This document shows positions 18,012 through 27,002 of a stretch of 64,000 bases of DNA, piece after piece. Position numbers and translations under genes: made by a program. The notes under the pieces are model-generated. The model was not told the DNA's origin. It was given only the letters and a program-made list of their open reading frames with translations, and searched no databases. The stretch lies in the NCBI RefSeq assembly GCF_023614235.1, contig NZ_CP094264.1, positions 1,550,001-1,614,000 on the forward strand. Reading direction: 5' to 3'. The first letter of the stretch is position 1. Each line of letters starts with the position of its first letter. The stretch is from Streptomyces sp. MRC013. Its GTDB lineage: Bacteria > Actinomycetota > Actinomycetes > Streptomycetales > Streptomycetaceae.

Positions 18012-18992
18012 CGACGGGCTCCTTGTGGAGGGTCTCCCGCCAGAAGTGGCAGGCGCTGCTCCGGTCGGCCGAGACCTCGTACAGCGGGGGGACGTCGGTG
18101 CGGCACACGTCGCGGGCGCGGGGGCAGCGCGGGTGGAAGGGGCAGCCGGGCGGGATCGCGGTGAGGCTGGGCGGCAGGCCCCTGATCGCGTACAGCTCCC
18201 GGCCCTTGCGGTCGAGGCGGGGGATGGAGTCGAGCAGCCCCTGGGTGTAGGGGTGGGCGGGCGCCCGGTACAGGTCGTGGACGGGGGCGGTCTCGACGAT
18301 GCGGCCCGCGTACATCACCGCGATCCTGTCGGCGACGTCGGCGACGACGCCGAGGTCGTGGGTGATGAGGACGAGGCCCATGCCCATCTCCCGCCGCAGC
18401 TCGGCCAGGAGCTCCATGACCTGGGCCTGGACGGTGACGTCGAGGGCGGTGGTGGGCTCGTCCGCGATGATCAGGGCGGGCTCCAGGGCCATCGCCATGG
18501 CGATCATGACGCGCTGGCGCATGCCGCCGCTGAACTGGTGGGGGTACTGGCCGACGCGTTCGCGGGCGGCGGGGACGCGGACGCGGTCCATCAGCTCGAC
18601 GGCCCTGGCGCGGGCGTCCTTCTTCGACATGCCGCGGTGGACGGTGTACATCTCGGCGAGCTGGTCGCCGACGGTGAGGACGGGGTTGAGGGCCGACAGG
18701 GCGTCCTGGAAGACCATCGCCATCCGCGCGCCGCGCACCCTGCGCCGCTCCTCCGCCCCGAGGGTGAGCAGGTCGCGGCCCTGGAACAGGATCCGTCCGG
18801 CGGTGATCCGGCCGGGCGGCGTGTCGAGGATGCCCATGACGGCCTGGGCGGTGACGGACTTGCCGGAGCCGGACTCCCCGAGGACGGCGAGGGTCTCCCC
18901 CCGTCGACGGAGCAGGTGACGCCGTTGACCGCCCTCGCGGTGCCTTCGCGGGTGCGGAACTCGACGTGGAGGTCGCGTACTTCGAGCAGCAT
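17998..18992 (-). pseudogene. Oligopeptide ABC transporter ATP-binding protein (DppD/OppD type), copy A, frameshifted (probable sequence error)
   Basis: The N-terminus reads [20 protein letters not shown], then AVNGVTCSVDGG. The next residues in homologues, [16 protein letters not shown] (Walker A), are present in another frame. The shift is at the six-C run 18897-18902 (plus strand); one more base restores a continuous protein of ~330 residues. The rest is intact: [65 protein letters not shown] and the cysteine motif [16 protein letters not shown]. Every functional motif surviving argues for an assembly error. The parallel gene in the neighbouring operon is uninterrupted. Confidence 0.85.
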
Positions 18993-19004
18993 GGCGGCGG
19001 CTCC

Positions 19005-20030
19005 TCAGCGCAGCTTGGGGTCGAGGGCGTCGCGGACGGCGTCGCCGAGCATGATGAACGCGAGGACGGTGACGCTCAGCGCGCCCGCGGGCCACAGCAG
19101 CATGTGGGGGGCGTTGCGGATCTGCGGGGCGGCGTTGGAGATGTCGATGCCCCAGGAGACCGTGGGCGGGCGCAGCCCGACGCCGAGGAACGACAGCGTC
19201 GCCTCCAGCGCGATGTAGGTGCCCAGCGCGATCGTCGCGACGACGATGACGGGGGCGACGGCGTTCGGGGCGATGTGCCGCAGCATGAGCCGCCCGCCGC
19301 CGGCGCCGAGGGAGCGGGCAGCCTGGACGTAGTCGTGCTGCTTGGCGGTGATGACGGAGCCGCGGGCGATGCGGGCGATCTGCGGCCAGCCGAGCAGCAC
19401 GATGAACCCGACGACGGGCCACACGGTGGTGCCGGTGACGACGGAGAGGAAGACCAGGCCGCCGAGGATGACGGGGATGCCGAAGAACACGTCGGCGGTG
19501 CGGGAGAGCAGGGCGTCGCCCCAGCCCCCGAAGAACCCGGCGAGCCCGCCGAGGAGGCCGCCGAGCAGGGCGGCGCCGAGGGTGGCGGCGACGCCGACGG
19601 TGATGGAGGCGCGGGCCCCGTGGACGGTGCGGGCGTACACGTCGCAGCCCTGGGTGTCGTACCCGAAGGGGTGGCCCGGCTCGGGGCCCTCCTGGGACTT
19701 GGCGAGGTCGCAGTGGAGGGGGTCGGTGTCGGTGAGGAGCTGCGGCCAGATCGCGACGAGCACCAGGAAGGCGATGAGCAGCGACGAGACGACGAAGACC
19801 GGGTTGCGGCGCAGCTGGTGCCAGGCGTCGGTCCACAGGCTGCGGGGCCTGCCGCCGGAGCCGGGCGGGGCGCCCTCCCCGCCGGTCGGCCCGGTCTCCC
19901 GCCCGTCCAGGGTCTCCGCCTCGCTCATGGCCAGGTCCATGGCGCCGCCGGCGCCGGTGGGGGCGACCGCCTCGCGCGGGTCCCCGTACGGGTTCCCCGC
20001 GCGGGGGTCCTTCCCGTACGGGTCAGGCAT
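19005..20030 (-). CDS. Oligopeptide ABC transporter permease (DppC/OppC type), copy A
   Basis: 341 residues. A disordered Gly/Pro-rich N-terminus of ~75 residues precedes the conserved RSLWTDAWHQLRRNPVFVVS and the first membrane helix. The transport domain has GVAATLGAALLGGLLGGLAG, the EAA-like coupling loop (QAARSLGAGGGRLMLRHIAP NA) and the C-terminal ALDPKLR typical of DppC proteins. Its start overlaps the stop of the upstream permease by eight bases. Confidence 0.92.
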   Translation of the reverse strand: MPDPYGKDPRAGNPYGDPREAVAPTGAGGAMDLAMSEAETLDGRETGPTGGEGAPPGSGGRPRSLWTDAWHQLRRNPVFVVSSLLIAFLVLVAIWPQLLTDTDPLHCDLAKSQEGPEPGHPFGYDTQGCDVYARTVHGARASITVGVAATLGAALLGGLLGGLAGFFGGWGDALLSRTADVFFGIPVILGGLVFLSVVTGTTVWPVVGFIVLLGWPQIARIARGSVITAKQHDYVQAARSLGAGGGRLMLRHIAPNAVAPVIVVATIALGTYIALEATLSFLGVGLRPPTVSWGIDISNAAPQIRNAPHMLLWPAGALSVTVLAFIMLGDAVRDALDPKLR

Positions 20031-20946
20031 AGCGGATCCTCGGGTCCAGGACCGCGTAGAGCAGGTCGACGAGCAGGTTCGCCACGAGGAAGACGATCAC
20101 GAGGATCGTCACGAAGCCGACGACGGTGGGCGAGTTGTTGCGCAGGATGCCCTGGTACAGCTGGTAGCCGACGCCGTGGATGTTGAAGATCCGCTCGGTG
20201 ACGATGGCGCCGCCCATCAGCGCGCCGATGTCGGCGCCGATGAAGGTGACGACCGGGATGAGGGAGTTGCGCAGCAGGTGCCGGGTGATGACGCGGCGGC
20301 GCGGCAGGCCCTTGGCGACGGCGGTGCGGACGTAGTCGGCGCGGATGTTCTCGGCGATCGAGGTGCGGCTGAGCCTCGTGACGTAGGCGAGGGAGACGAG
20401 GGCGAGGACGACCCCGGGGAGGAGCAGCTCGTCGAAGCGGGCCTCGGAGGAGACGGACGGGCTGATCCACCCCCGCTTCACGCCGAGGAGGAACTGCAGG
20501 AGGTAGCCGGAGACGAAGGTGGGGACGGAGACGACGACGAGGGTGAGGACCAGCAGCCCCGTGTCGAGCGGGCGGCCGCGCCGGAGGCCGCTGACCACGC
20601 CGAGGGCGATGCCGACGACGACCTCGACGGCGACGGCGACGAGGGTGAGGCGCAGCGTCACCGGGAAGGCGGCGGCCATCAGCTCGGTCACCCGCTGGCC
20701 GTTGAAGGCGGTGCCGAAGTCCCCCCGGAAGATCGCCCCCATGTAGAGGAGGTACTGCTTCCACAGCGGCTCGTCGAGGTGGAGGTCCCTGCGGATGCGG
20801 GCGGCCGTGGCGGGGTCGGGCGCCTTGTCGCCGAAGAGCGCCGCGACGGGGTCGCCGAGGGCGTACACCATGAGGAAGATCAGCAGGGTGGTCCCGATGA
20901 ACACGGGGATCATCTGGAGCAGCCGCCGGATGACGTAGCGCCCCAT
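20023..20946 (-). CDS. Oligopeptide ABC transporter permease (DppB/OppB type), copy A
   Basis: 307 residues starting MGRYVIRRLLQMIPVFIGTT, the canonical DppB N-terminus. Six membrane helices; coupling loop DYVRTAVAKGLPRRRVITRH; end of the protein LLYAVLDPRIRYA. The periplasmic-side segment with DPVAALFGDKAPDPATAARI is typical. Forms the heteromeric channel with the DppC-type permease. Confidence 0.93.
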   Translation of the reverse strand: MGRYVIRRLLQMIPVFIGTTLLIFLMVYALGDPVAALFGDKAPDPATAARIRRDLHLDEPLWKQYLLYMGAIFRGDFGTAFNGQRVTELMAAAFPVTLRLTLVAVAVEVVVGIALGVVSGLRRGRPLDTGLLVLTLVVVSVPTFVSGYLLQFLLGVKRGWISPSVSSEARFDELLLPGVVLALVSLAYVTRLSRTSIAENIRADYVRTAVAKGLPRRRVITRHLLRNSLIPVVTFIGADIGALMGGAIVTERIFNIHGVGYQLYQGILRNNSPTVVGFVTILVIVFLVANLLVDLLYAVLDPRIRYA

Positions 20947-20977
20947 GTGGCCTCCTCCGGGGGGTGCGGGCGGCGGC

Positions 20978-22597
20978 TCAGCCGACCTTGATCTGGTCGT
21001 ACACGGGGACGCTGAACTGGTTGAGCCTCACGTCGGAGAGCCGCTCGGAGTAGCCGGCGCTGCCGTTCTGGTACCAGAGGGGGATGGCGGGCATCTGGGC
21101 GGCGAGGACCCGCTCGGCGTCCTGGAAGTGCCTGACGGCGGCGGCCTGGTCGGACTCGGCGTTGGCGCGGTCGACGAGGGCGTCGAAGCGCCGGTTGCTG
21201 AACTTGCCGTAGTTGGAGGAGGCGCCGGTGGAGTAGAGGGGCTCCAGGAAGTTCTGGATGAGCGGGTAGTCGGCCTGCCAGCCGGAGCGGAAGGGCCCGG
21301 TGATCCGGCCGGCCGTGATCTGGTTGCGGAAGTCCGCGAAGGTGCCGACGGGGTTGACGGTGCAGACGGGGCCGCGGCCGAGGACGTTGTTGACGCTGTT
21401 GCAGACGGCGTCCATCCACTGCCGGTGGGAGCCGGTGTCGACGTTCGACGTGAGGGTGATCCGGCCGCCGGGGAGGCCGCCGCCCTCGGTGATGAGCCGC
21501 TTGGCCTCGGCGGGGTCGTAGGCGCAGGCGTCACCGCAGGCGTCGGAGTACCCGCCCTTGCCGCCGAGCGCCGGGGAGGTCCAGTCCTTGGCGGGGGTGC
21601 GGGTCTTCTGGAAGATCCGCTCGGTGATCTGCTCGCGGTTGATCGCCTTGGAGATGCCGGTGCGGACCTTCTCCATGCCGGGCTTGGACCACTCGGGCCG
21701 GTAGAAGGGGAAGACCAGGGTCTGGACGATGAGGGCGGGCTGGTTGATGTACCGGTCGCCCAGGTCGTTCCCGACGTTCTTGAGCTGCTGGGCGGGGATG
21801 TCGTCGACCAGGTCGAGGTTGCCGGAGATCAGGTCCTGGTAGGCGGTGTTGTTGTCGGTGTAGACGCGCAGGTCGACCCCGGCGTTCCGGGCCTTGTCGG
21901 GTCCCCGGTAGCCGTCCCAGCGGCGCAGCCGCATCCCGCTGCCCTTGGTGTACGAGTCGACGGTGTACGGGCCGTTGCCCACGGGCTTGTCCAGCCAGGC
22001 GGCGTGGTCGGTGAAGAACGCCCGCGGCAGCGGCATGAACGCCTGGTAGCCGAGGGTCTCCGGCCAGGTGGAGAACTCGTCCTTCAGGGCGACGGTGAAG
22101 GTGCGCTCGTCCTTGACGACCAGCCCGCGCATGGTCTTCGCCCTGGCGGCGCCGGACTCGGGGTGCACCTCCTCGTAGCCGACGATGTCGGAGAAGAACG
22201 GGGCGTTGTTCTGCTTGTTGTCGATGTGGGCCCCGTAGTTCCACGCGTCGACGAAGGACCGGGCGGTGACCTTCTCGCCGTTGCTGAAGGTCCAGCCGTC
22301 CTCGAGGGTGACGGTGAAGTTCCGGGAGTCGGCCGTCTCGATCCTCTCGGCGACCATGTCCTGGGCCTCGCCCGTCCCCGGGTCGTACCGCTTGAGGCCC
22401 CGGAAGACCATGTCGAGGACCTTGCCGCCCTGGACCTCGTTGGTGTTGGCGGGCTCCAGGGGGTTCTGGGGGTCCCCCCAGGACGAGCTCAGGACGCCGT
22501 CGCCCCCTCCACCGCCCCCTCCGCCGCAGGCGGTCGCGGTGGCCGCGAGGACGGCGGCGACGGCGGCGGCCCGCACGGCCCTCGTAGTTCCGGGCAT
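20978..22597 (-). CDS. Oligopeptide ABC transporter substrate-binding lipoprotein, copy A
   Basis: 539 residues. Lipoprotein signal: hydrophobic AAAVAAVLAATATAC with the lipobox TATAC, followed by six glycines. SBP_bac_5 (cluster C) domains: FTVTLEDGWTFSNGEKVTAR, the family 'F..G..vta.D/S' strand, and NGPYTVDSYTKG, KAINREQITERIF, and a C-terminal QMPAIPLWYQNGSAGYSERL. It binds peptides outside the membrane and feeds its operon's permeases. First gene of the distal operon, preceded by a terminator that separates it from copy B. Confidence 0.93.
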   Translation of the reverse strand: MPGTTRAVRAAAVAAVLAATATACGGGGGGGGDGVLSSSWGDPQNPLEPANTNEVQGGKVLDMVFRGLKRYDPGTGEAQDMVAERIETADSRNFTVTLEDGWTFSNGEKVTARSFVDAWNYGAHIDNKQNNAPFFSDIVGYEEVHPESGAARAKTMRGLVVKDERTFTVALKDEFSTWPETLGYQAFMPLPRAFFTDHAAWLDKPVGNGPYTVDSYTKGSGMRLRRWDGYRGPDKARNAGVDLRVYTDNNTAYQDLISGNLDLVDDIPAQQLKNVGNDLGDRYINQPALIVQTLVFPFYRPEWSKPGMEKVRTGISKAINREQITERIFQKTRTPAKDWTSPALGGKGGYSDACGDACAYDPAEAKRLITEGGGLPGGRITLTSNVDTGSHRQWMDAVCNSVNNVLGRGPVCTVNPVGTFADFRNQITAGRITGPFRSGWQADYPLIQNFLEPLYSTGASSNYGKFSNRRFDALVDRANAESDQAAAVRHFQDAERVLAAQMPAIPLWYQNGSAGYSERLSDVRLNQFSVPVYDQIKVG

Positions 22598-22758
22598 GGA
22601 GTGCCTCCCTCATCCGCCGGCAGTTGCTGCGCCCCAATACACCGCGGCCGCGGGGGCACCGCACTCCGGCGGCGACCATCCGGTGTCCGCGCGCCCGGGA
22701 AAACCGCCCGAACGGGCGCGGCGGGAGGAGGGGGCGGCCCGTCCGGCGGCCGTACGCG

Positions 22759-22797
22759 ACGGTGCCCGGCCCACCGCGGGGGTGGGCCGGGCACCGT
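22759..22797 (-). terminator. Terminator of the typA-proximal oligopeptide operon
   Basis: 17-bp perfect stem (22759-22775 with 22781-22797), loop GCGGG, directly after the stop of the copy-B ATPase. It makes the two ABC clusters separate transcription units. Confidence 0.8.
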
Positions 22798-22812
22798 CGG
22801 GACCGGGAGGGG

Positions 22813-23895
22813 TCACCCCGCGTGGATGACGTCCTTCTCCTCGGCGAAGTGGCACGCCGACTCGTGCGCGGCCGGGGAGTCCGAGCCCTTGAAGCGCTCG
22901 GGGACCGCCAGCAGCGGGACCTCCTGGGCGCACTTGTCCTGCGCCTTCCAGCAGCGGGTGCGGAAGCGGCAGCCGGACGGCGGGTTCGCCGGGGACGGGA
23001 CGTCGCCGGTGAGGATGATCCGCTCCCGGCCCTCGCGCATCTCCGGGTCCGGCACCGGCACCGCGGACAGCAGCGCCTGCGTGTACGGGTGGGTGGGGTG
23101 GTCGTAGATCTGCGTGTCCGTGCCGATCTCGGCCATCTTCCCGAGGTACATCACGCCGACCCGGTCGGAGATGTGCCGCACCACGGACAGGTCGTGGGCG
23201 ATGAAGATGTAGGAGAGGTCGAACTCGTCCTGCAGCTTCTCCATCAGGTTGACGACCTGCGCCTGGACGGACACGTCGAGGGCGGAGACCGGCTCGTCGC
23301 AGATGATGATCTCCGGGTTGAGCGCCAGGCCGCGGGCGATGCCGATGCGCTGGCGCTGACCGCCGGAGAACTGGTGCGGGTACCGGTTGATGTACTCCGG
23401 GTTGAGGCCGACGACGTCCAGCAGCTCCTGCACCCTGCGGCGGCGGTCGCCCTTGGGCGCCACCTCCGGGTGGATGTCGAAGGTCTCGCCGATGATGTCG
23501 CCGACCGTCATCCGGGGGTTCAGGGACGTGTACGGGTCCTGGAAGACCATCTGGATGTTGCGGCGCACCGCCTTGAGGGCCCGGCCGGACAGCTTGGTGA
23601 TGTCCTGGCCCTTGTAGAAGATCTCGCCGGCGGTGGCGCTCTCCAGCAGCATCAGCAGCTTGGCGACGGTGGACTTGCCGCAGCCGGACTCGCCGACGAT
23701 GCCGAGGGTCTCGCCCCGGTAGAGGTCGAAGGAGATGCCGTCGACGGCCTTGACCGCGCCGACCTTCTTCTTGAACAGGATGCCCTGGGTGAGCGGGAAG
23801 TGCTTGACCAGGTTGCGGACCCGCAGGATCGGCTCGCCGCGGTCGGCGGCGGGAACGGCGCCCATGGACATGTCCGCCTTCTCGAGGTCAGCCAT
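22813..23895 (-). CDS. Oligopeptide ABC transporter ATP-binding protein (DppF type), copy B
   Basis: 360 residues from the ATG at 23895 (SD GGAAGGAG). Walker [43 protein letters not shown], Walker [13 protein letters not shown], switch IFIAHDLSVVRHISD, cysteine motif [15 protein letters not shown]. It differs little from copy A; whole segments ([15 protein letters not shown]) are identical, pointing to duplication. The start overlaps the upstream ATPase stop by eight bases. Confidence 0.94.
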   Translation of the reverse strand: MADLEKADMSMGAVPAADRGEPILRVRNLVKHFPLTQGILFKKKVGAVKAVDGISFDLYRGETLGIVGESGCGKSTVAKLLMLLESATAGEIFYKGQDITKLSGRALKAVRRNIQMVFQDPYTSLNPRMTVGDIIGETFDIHPEVAPKGDRRRRVQELLDVVGLNPEYINRYPHQFSGGQRQRIGIARGLALNPEIIICDEPVSALDVSVQAQVVNLMEKLQDEFDLSYIFIAHDLSVVRHISDRVGVMYLGKMAEIGTDTQIYDHPTHPYTQALLSAVPVPDPEMREGRERIILTGDVPSPANPPSGCRFRTRCWKAQDKCAQEVPLLAVPERFKGSDSPAAHESACHFAEEKDVIHAG

Positions 23896-24946
23896 GGATC
23901 GTCTCCTTCCAGAAGTGGCACGCACTGCCGCGGCCGACGAGCTCGGTGCCGTCCTGCTCGGTGACCTGGTGCAGCGGCGGAAGATCGGTGCGGCAGACGT
24001 CCTGGGCCTTCGGGCACCGCGGGTTGAACGCGCAGCCGGTGGGGATGCGCGTCAGGTTGGGCGGCAGGCCCTTGATCGCGTAGAGCTCCTGGCCCTTCTG
24101 GTCCAGACGCGGGATCGAGTCCAGCAGGCCGCGCGTGTACGGGTGGGCGGGGCGCTTGTAGAGCTCGTGGACGGGGGCCGTCTCGACGATGCGGCCCGCG
24201 TACATCACCGCGATCTTGTCGGCGACGTCGGCGACGACGCCGAGGTCGTGGGTGATGAGGATGAGACCCATGTTGTACTCGCGCTGGAGCTCCGCGAGCA
24301 GCTCCATGACCTGGGCCTGGACCGTCACGTCGAGAGCGGTCGTCGGCTCGTCGGCGATGATCAGGTCCGGCTCCAGGGAGAGCGCCATGGCGATCATGAT
24401 GCGCTGGCGCATGCCGCCGGAGAACTGGTGCGGGTAGTCGTTCACCCGGGCCTTGGCGGCCGGGATCTTCACCCGGTCCATCAGCTCGATGGCCTTGGCC
24501 TTGGCGTCCTTCTTGGACAGGCCGAGGTGGACGCGGAACATCTCGCTGAGCTGGTAGCCCACGGAGAGCACCGGGTTCAGCGACGACAGCGCGTCCTGGA
24601 AGATCATCGCGATCTTGCGCCCGCGGATGCGGCGGCGCTCCTCGGCGGACATCTTGAGCATGTCCTGGCCGTGGAAGAGGATCTCGCCCTTGGGGATGCG
24701 GCCCGGAGGCATGTCGAGGATGCCCATGATGGCCTGGGCCGTCACGGACTTGCCGGAGCCCGACTCGCCCAGCACGGCGAGGGTCTCGCCGGAGCTGACC
24801 GAGTAGTTCACTCCGTTGACGGCCTTGGCGACGCCGTCCCGGGTGTGGAACTCCACGTGGAGGTCGCGCACTTCGAGCAGCGGCCGGACGTCGTCCGCGG
24901 CACCGCGCGGCGCGGGGACGCCCCCGGTCTTTTCAGTGGTGATCAC
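23888..24946 (-). CDS. Oligopeptide ABC transporter ATP-binding protein (DppD type), copy B
   Basis: 352 residues. [20 protein letters not shown], Walker [48 protein letters not shown], Walker [31 protein letters not shown] and [15 protein letters not shown] are all present. The uninterrupted sequence here is the best guide for repairing the frameshifted copy-A homologue. Cytoplasmic partner of the DppF-type ATPase. Confidence 0.94.
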   Translation of the reverse strand: MITTEKTGGVPAPRGAADDVRPLLEVRDLHVEFHTRDGVAKAVNGVNYSVSSGETLAVLGESGSGKSVTAQAIMGILDMPPGRIPKGEILFHGQDMLKMSAEERRRIRGRKIAMIFQDALSSLNPVLSVGYQLSEMFRVHLGLSKKDAKAKAIELMDRVKIPAAKARVNDYPHQFSGGMRQRIMIAMALSLEPDLIIADEPTTALDVTVQAQVMELLAELQREYNMGLILITHDLGVVADVADKIAVMYAGRIVETAPVHELYKRPAHPYTRGLLDSIPRLDQKGQELYAIKGLPPNLTRIPTGCAFNPRCPKAQDVCRTDLPPLHQVTEQDGTELVGRGSACHFWKETIHG

Positions 24947-24957
24947 GTACGCCTCCC

Positions 24958-25944
24958 TCAGCGCAGCTTGGGGTCGAGGGCGTTGCGTACCGCATCGCCG
25001 AACATGAGGAACGAGAGGACGGTGATGGAGACCATCACGGAGGGGATGATCAGCACGTAGGAGGCGTTGCGCAGCTGCTCACGGCCGCTGGACACGTCCA
25101 CGCCCCAGGAGACGGTCGGCTCCGCCAGGCCGACGCCCAGGAAGGAGAGCGTCGCCTCGGCCGCGATGTACCCGCCGAGCGCGATGGTGGCGACGACGAT
25201 GATCGGGGCGAGGGCGTTGGGCAGGATGTGCCGGATCAGGATGCGGCTGGTGGAGGCGCCCAGCGCCTTGGCGGCGACGACGTAGTCGGCCTGCTTGATG
25301 GTGATGACCGCGCCCCGGGAGACCCGGGCGATCTGGGTCCAGCCGAGGAACGCCAGGGCGAAGATCACCACGTAGACCTCGCGCTTCTCGAAGCTGCTGA
25401 GCACGACCATCGCGCCGAGCAGGAACGGGACGCCGAAGAAGATGTCCGTGATGCGGGAGAGCAGGCTGTCGACCCACCCGCCGAAGTAGCCGGCGAGCAT
25501 GCCGACCAGCGTGCCGAGGATCGTGACCAGGGTGGTGACGCCGACGCCGACGAGGATCGACGCGCGGGCGCCGTAGAGCACGCGGGCGTAGATGGAGCGG
25601 CCCTGGCCGTCGTAGCCGAGCCAGTCCGGCTGGAAGAAGTGGCCCCAGTTCGGCGGCTGGAGGTAGTGCTTGGCCAGGTCGGCGTCGCGCGGCGAGGCGC
25701 TGGTGAACAGCGACGGGAAGAACGCGATCACCAGCAGCAGCGTGATGAGCGCCGCCGATATCAGGAACATCGGCTGGCGGCGCAGGTCGTGCCAGGCGTC
25801 GGACCAGAGGCTGCGCGGCTTGCCCGGGGCCGGCCCGGTCTCGGCGACGATGTCGGAGGCCGAGGGCGGGGTGATCGGCTCGGCGTCGGCCTTCCGGAGG
25901 GTCCCGCTGTTCTCTGCGGTGTTCTCGGCGGTTGTCTCAGGCAT
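24958..25944 (-). CDS. Oligopeptide ABC transporter permease (DppC type), copy B
   Basis: 328 residues. Conserved RSLWSDAWHDLRRQPMFLIS precedes the first helix. The periplasmic loop (HYLQPPNWGHFFQPDWLGYD GQG) is characteristic of DppC relatives. The coupling loop AKALGASTSRILIRHILPNA and terminal ALDPKLR are intact. It overlaps the upstream permease stop by eight bases. Confidence 0.93.
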   Translation of the reverse strand: MPETTAENTAENSGTLRKADAEPITPPSASDIVAETGPAPGKPRSLWSDAWHDLRRQPMFLISAALITLLLVIAFFPSLFTSASPRDADLAKHYLQPPNWGHFFQPDWLGYDGQGRSIYARVLYGARASILVGVGVTTLVTILGTLVGMLAGYFGGWVDSLLSRITDIFFGVPFLLGAMVVLSSFEKREVYVVIFALAFLGWTQIARVSRGAVITIKQADYVVAAKALGASTSRILIRHILPNALAPIIVVATIALGGYIAAEATLSFLGVGLAEPTVSWGVDVSSGREQLRNASYVLIIPSVMVSITVLSFLMFGDAVRNALDPKLR

Positions 25945-26866
25945 ACCGGATCCTCGGGTCCAGGACCGCGTACAGCAGGTCGACGAGCAGGCTCATGAGC
26001 AGGTAGACGAGGACGATCAGCGACGCGATGCCGACGACGGTGGCGCCCTCGCGGCGGATGAGCGCGTCGAAGATGGTGTAGCCGACGCCCTTCACGTTGA
26101 AGATGCCCTCGGTGACGATGGCGCCGGTCATCAGGGTGCCGATGTCGGTGCCGAGGAAGGTGACCACCGGCACGAGCGAGTTGCGGAGCAGGTGGACGCC
26201 GATGATGCGGCGGCGCGGCAGGCCCTTGGCGACCGCGGTGCGCATGTAGTCGGCGCGCAGGTTCTCCGCCATCGACGTACGGGTGAGCCGGGCCACGTAC
26301 GCCAGGGAGAGGGAGCCGAGCACGATGGCCGGCAGGAAGAGGTCCCCGAAGCTCTCGGAGTCCTGAACGGTCGGGGTCACCAGGCCGAGCTGGAAGGCGA
26401 AGACGAACTGCATCAGGTAGCCCAGCACGAAGGAGGGCATGGAGATCAGCACCAGGGTCAGCGTCAGCAGGCTCTTGTCCCGCATCGAGTTGGGCTTGAG
26501 GCCCGCGACGACGCCGAGGCCGATGCCCACCAGCACCGTGAAGGCGAAGGCGAACAGCGTGAGGCGGATCGTGACCGGGAACGCCTCGGCGATGATGTCC
26601 GCGATGGGGCGCTGGCTGGCGATCTGGACGCCGAAGTCGCCCTGGACCAGGTTGGTCAGGTAGTTCCAGTACTGGATCAGCAGCGGCTGGTCGAGTCCGA
26701 GTTGCTTGCGGATGGACTCGATGACCGCCGGGTCGTAGTTCTGCTCTCCCGCGAGCGCTCTGACGGGGTCGCCGGGCAGGGCGAACATCATGCTGAAGAT
26801 CAGAAAGGTTGACCCGATGAACACCGGGATCATCTGGAGCAGTCGTCGTGCGACATAGCGCCCCAT
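25937..26866 (-). CDS. Oligopeptide ABC transporter permease (DppB type), copy B
   Basis: 309 residues, MGRYVARRLLQMIPVFIGST at the N-terminus, six helices, coupling loop DYMRTAVAKGLPRRRIIGVH, terminal LLYAVLDPRIRYA. It is separated from the SBP gene by 136 bases that hold a 32-base palindrome, probably a means of making more binding protein than permease. Confidence 0.93.
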   Translation of the reverse strand: MGRYVARRLLQMIPVFIGSTFLIFSMMFALPGDPVRALAGEQNYDPAVIESIRKQLGLDQPLLIQYWNYLTNLVQGDFGVQIASQRPIADIIAEAFPVTIRLTLFAFAFTVLVGIGLGVVAGLKPNSMRDKSLLTLTLVLISMPSFVLGYLMQFVFAFQLGLVTPTVQDSESFGDLFLPAIVLGSLSLAYVARLTRTSMAENLRADYMRTAVAKGLPRRRIIGVHLLRNSLVPVVTFLGTDIGTLMTGAIVTEGIFNVKGVGYTIFDALIRREGATVVGIASLIVLVYLLMSLLVDLLYAVLDPRIRYA

Positions 26867-26938
26867 TGGTGCCTCCGTGTGGGGTTGACTGCGGTCCGGC
26901 GGCAGCCGCGGGCATGAGGGAGCGGCTGCCGTCGGACC

Positions 26939-26970
26939 ACCGCCGCCGTCGGAGCTCCGACGGCGGCGGT
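26939..26970 (-). promoter_or_regulatory. 32-base perfect palindrome between SBP and permease genes
   Basis: Two 16-base arms with no spacer, ACCGCCGCCGTCGGAG and its complement, in the gap after the copy-B SBP. As RNA it would fold into a very stable hairpin (with a small forced loop), acting as partial terminator or 3'-end protector for the SBP message. Confidence 0.7.
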
Positions 26971-27002
26971 TGACGGCCGAGTGAGGTGGCCCGTGGGCGC
27001 TT

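Noticed and set aside
1127..18902. Programmed frameshifting or phase variation at homopolymers
   Set aside because: The shifts occur in unrelated housekeeping genes, in both directions, and nearby orthologue-like copies are intact; sequencing error is simpler.
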